32,103 bases of DNA from Bacteroidota bacterium (GTDB taxonomy: Bacteria; Bacteroidota; Bacteroidia; Bacteroidales; F082): contig JAHIUX010000048.1 of assembly GCA_018816765.1 (NCBI GenBank), positions 1 to 32,103 of the forward strand, read 5' to 3'. This document shows, one piece after another, positions 32,063-32,103 of the stretch (the first letter of the stretch is position 1; each line of letters begins with the position of its first letter). The notes beneath the pieces are model-generated. The model did not search any database. It was given only the letters and a program-made list of their open reading frames with translations, and had not been told where the DNA came from. Made by a program: the position numbers and the translations under genes.

Positions 32063-32103
32063 TTAAAAATCAAATTTTACCATGGCCTGTACCCGATTTG
32101 CCC
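32063..32103 (-). CDS. C-terminal tail of a probable outer-membrane barrel (runs off the right edge)
   Basis: On the minus strand the last 12 visible codons read ANRVQAMVKFDF then TAA (32065-32063). The alternating pattern and the terminal Phe are typical of the final strand of a porin or TonB-type barrel. The remainder lies right of the window, and the gene would be 30 bp upstream of the S12 hydrolase gene. The evidence is short, so the call is tentative. Confidence 0.5.
   Translation of the reverse strand, partial: ANRVQAMVKFDF

Overview
The window looks like chromosomal DNA of a Bacteroidota member. Support comes from a type IX secretion (T9SS) C-terminal sorting domain, a FISUMP paralogous-domain protein, a PCMD/surface-lipoprotein gene, many outer-membrane beta-barrels, and -7 elements of the TAnnTTTG type. 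Genus cannot be set from the sequence. No rRNA, tRNA or CRISPR array was found. Almost every gene lies on the minus strand; only the pair at 9635-13722 is on the plus strand.

Layout. (1) 1-1127: a phosphate uptake pair (PiT transporter, running off the left edge, and its DUF47/PhoU-like partner). (2) 1400-8629: single genes in relatively GC-rich DNA: a DUF6141-like membrane protein next to a secreted caspase-like protease, a four-helix membrane protein, an unrecognised protein, aquaporin Z, a lipoprotein and a FISUMP protein. The gaps here hold REP-like palindromes and a 3' remnant duplicated from the lipoprotein gene. (3) 8741-9363: a decayed, internally deleted IS3-family element and a possible scrap of a secreted-protein C-terminus; this is also where base composition drops to AT-rich. 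(4) 9635-13722: a TPR/transmembrane/LuxR-type-HTH regulator, with an inverted repeat over its promoter, followed by a T9SS-exported Asp-box propeller protein and a terminator. (5) 14009-25331: a long one-direction run. It contains a PCMD lipoprotein, a porin-like barrel, a SHOCT/coiled-coil protein, a DUF3299 protein, an ABC permease with a histidine-rich periplasmic loop, its ATPase, and five outer-membrane proteins. (6) 25448-32032: a ThrE-type amino-acid exporter, a MITE-like element, an M19 dipeptidase homologue with an N-terminal tandem repeat, and three serine hydrolases of beta-lactamase folds. A probable porin tail sits at the right edge.

How the genes may work together. The most notable unit is 16570-20034: outer-membrane barrel, ABC ATPase, MacB/FtsX-type permease and DUF3299 protein. 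ABC plus DUF3299 is the combination I recall from the zinc-regulated Zrg system of Vibrio, and the ten histidines in the permease's extracytoplasmic loop fit a metal-related role; this is inference. The 3' end of the barrel gene recurs as a remnant on the far side of the cassette, so the ATPase-permease-DUF3299 block is bracketed by direct repeats, pointing to duplication or insertion of the block. The right-hand cluster (dipeptidase, serine hydrolases, amino-acid exporter, porins) could serve peptide or cell-wall-fragment handling. Two of its enzymes carry unexpected residues at positions normally catalytic or metal-binding.
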